A model generated the notes under the pieces. That model did no database searches, had not been told where the DNA came from, and saw only the letters and a program-made list of their open reading frames with translations. From Actinomycetes bacterium (GTDB lineage Bacteria; Actinomycetota; Actinomycetes; Actinomycetales; Cellulomonadaceae): a DNA stretch of 6,351 nucleotides. The stretch covers positions 1 to 6,351 of the forward strand of contig JAEZBT010000192.1 of assembly GCA_023426865.1 (NCBI GenBank), written 5' to 3'. Both the position numbers and the translations under genes were made by a program. Of this stretch, positions 5,004 to 6,351 are shown in pieces; within the stretch, counting starts at the first letter, position 1, and each line of letters opens with the position of its first letter.

Positions 5004-6351
5004 GTGTCCGACGCCACCGTCATCGTCAACGCCGACATCCCGGGCCCGGTGATCTCCCGCCACGTCTACGGGCACTTCGCCGAGCACCTCGGGGCGTGCG
5101 TCTACGGCGGCTTCTGGGTGGGCGAGGACTCGCCGATCCCGAACGTCGGAGGGATCCGGGCGGACGTCGTCCAGGCGCTGCGCGAGCTGTCGATCCCGAA
5201 CCTGCGCTGGCCGGGCGGCAACTTCGCCGACGAGTACCACTGGCGTGACGGCATCGGGCCGCGGGACCAGCGCCCGCGGATGGTGAACACGCACTGGGGC
5301 AACGTCGAGGAGAACAACCACTTCGGCACGCACGAGTTCCTCGCCCTGTGCGAGCTGCTCGGCGCCGACCCCTACGTGGTGGGCAACGTCGGCTCGGGCA
5401 CGGTGCGTGAGATGAGCGAGTGGGTCGAGTACCTCACCCGCGCCGGCTCCTCCCCGATGGTCGACCTGCGCCGCGCGAACGGCCGGGACGAGCCGTGGCG
5501 CGTGCCGTGCTGGGGGCGCGGGAACGAGCCGTGGGGCGCCGGCGGCAGCATGCGCCCGGCGGCGTACGCCGACCTCGCGCGCCAGTACGCCACGTTCTGC
5601 AAGAACCACGGGGACAACCGCCTGTACCGGATCGCCGCCGGCGCGTCGGAGGACGACTACGCCTGGACCGAGGCGCTCATGCGCGCGGTGGCGGACACGA
5701 AGGCCGCGCAGTTCCCGACCCTGCCGTTCGAGGCGCTGTCGGTGCACTACTACACGATCGGTGGCACTTGGACGGACAAGGGCCCGGCGACCGGGTTCGA
5801 CGACGCCGCCTACTGGCGCACGATCCGTCGCGCGCAGGCGGTCGAGCCGATCCTGCGCCGCCACATCGCCGTGATGGACACCTACGACCCCGACCGCGAG
5901 ATCGGCCTGGTCGTCGACGAGTGGGGCACGTGGTGGGACGTCGAGCCGGGGACCAACCCGGGCTTCCTGTTCCAGCAGAACACCATGCGCGACGCCCTGG
6001 TCGCATCGCTGCACTTCGACGTCTTCCACCGGCTGGCCGACCGGGTCGTGATGGCGAACATCGCCCAGACGGTCAACGGCCTGCAGGCCATGCTGCTCAC
6101 GGACCCCGACGACGGGTCCCTCGTCCGCACGCCCACGTTCCACGTGTTCGAGATGAACGCCGTGCACCACGACGCCACGTCGGTGCCGGTGCACGTCCGG
6201 GCGCCCGCGGCCGTGCGCGAGCTGCCCGACGGCGAGCTGGCGACGATCTCCGCGTCCGCCAGCGTCGCGGGCGGGGCGTGCCACGTCTCGCTGACGATCA
6301 CCGACCTCGAGAGGTCCGTGGACGTGGTCGTCGAGCTCCGCGGGTCCCGGG
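5004..6351 (+). CDS. arfA: alpha-L-arabinofuranosidase, glycoside hydrolase family 51 (partial, 3' end outside window)
   Basis: The enzyme removes terminal alpha-L-arabinofuranosyl units from arabino-oligosaccharides with retention of configuration. The 449 readable residues start MSDATVIVNADIPG with no signal peptide, so it should act in the cytoplasm on imported sugars. Family landmarks in order are VYGHFAEHLG (21-30, substrate-binding Glu27), YGGFWVGEDS (34-43), LRWPGGNFADEYHW (67-80), NTHWGNVEENNHFGTHEF (95-112), GNVGSGTVREMSEWVEY (127-143), the acid/base site GNEP (Glu175), HYYT (248-251), the nucleophile site VDEWGTWW (Glu306) and NGLQAMLL (358-365). The C-terminal beta domain has begun at about residue 380; about 50 residues are missing compared with the usual length of about 500. 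The sequence after Glu175 reads PWGAGGSM, where many relatives have NWGCGGNM. The symbol arfA is one used for such actinobacterial enzymes; abfA is another. Gene order suggests control with the importer. Confidence 0.95.
   Translation, partial: MSDATVIVNADIPGPVISRHVYGHFAEHLGACVYGGFWVGEDSPIPNVGGIRADVVQALRELSIPNLRWPGGNFADEYHWRDGIGPRDQRPRMVNTHWGNVEENNHFGTHEFLALCELLGADPYVVGNVGSGTVREMSEWVEYLTRAGSSPMVDLRRANGRDEPWRVPCWGRGNEPWGAGGSMRPAAYADLARQYATFCKNHGDNRLYRIAAGASEDDYAWTEALMRAVADTKAAQFPTLPFEALSVHYYTIGGTWTDKGPATGFDDAAYWRTIRRAQAVEPILRRHIAVMDTYDPDREIGLVVDEWGTWWDVEPGTNPGFLFQQNTMRDALVASLHFDVFHRLADRVVMANIAQTVNGLQAMLLTDPDDGSLVRTPTFHVFEMNAVHHDATSVPVHVRAPAAVRELPDGELATISASASVAGGACHVSLTITDLERSVDVVVELRGSR

Noticed and set aside
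3926..5038. Minus-strand frame of 370 codons, and plus-strand frame 3976-5052, over permease 2
   Set aside because: Both translate to low-complexity Arg/Asp/His/Gly sequence, while the frame 3986-4885 gives a complete six-helix permease with an EAA loop.
4917..6284. Minus-strand frame of 455 codons opposite the GH51 gene
   Set aside because: The plus-strand frame from GTG 5004 contains every GH51 landmark including both catalytic glutamates; the antisense translation is Arg/Val/Asp-rich noise.
1..6351. CRISPR array, tRNA or rRNA genes, insertion sequences, attachment sites
   Set aside because: No spaced direct repeats, no cloverleaf or ribosomal RNA-like sequence, no transposase or integrase frame, and no terminal repeats were seen on either strand.

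Overview
This window comes from a very GC-rich actinobacterium. The sequence suggests a Cellulomonas-like member of the Micrococcales: coding third positions are almost all G or C, the signal peptides are Ala-rich, there is a lipobox of the LAAC type, and the sugar importer carries no ATPase gene of its own. The genus is an inference from style and gene content, not something the window proves.

Positions 1-65 hold a striking G23/C15 homopolymer inverted repeat just upstream of the first gene. Positions 66-1346 encode a secreted, membrane-anchored protein of the DUF916 / WxL-interacting type, a cell-surface protein with no evident link to the sugar genes after it. Positions 1347-1635 form a 289-base regulatory region. 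It contains an AT-rich promoter-like patch and five separate palindromes or hairpins, including a near-perfect candidate operator at 1412-1438 and a 22-bp palindrome directly in front of the next ribosome-binding site.

Positions 1636-4885 are a compact CUT1-type sugar importer: a solute-binding lipoprotein (1636-2961), permease 1 (2976-3986) and permease 2 (3986-4885, start overlapping the previous stop by one base). After a 118-base gap with two strong adjacent hairpins (4887-4957) comes a GH51 alpha-L-arabinofuranosidase (5004 to the window edge). It starts at GTG, has no signal peptide and is cut off by the end of the window.

Read together, 1636-6351 looks like an arabino-oligosaccharide uptake and utilisation operon. 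The lipoprotein binds a short arabinose-containing oligosaccharide outside the cell, the two permeases bring it in using an ATPase encoded elsewhere (MsiK/MsmX type), and the cytoplasmic GH51 enzyme releases L-arabinose. The substrate is inferred from the GH51 neighbour, not read from the transporter. The gene content is ordinary for this kind of organism. The points worth a second look are the homopolymer hairpin, the palindrome-rich leader, the hairpins between transporter and enzyme, and the altered residues around the GH51 acid/base motif. I see no convincing evidence of a wholly new system.
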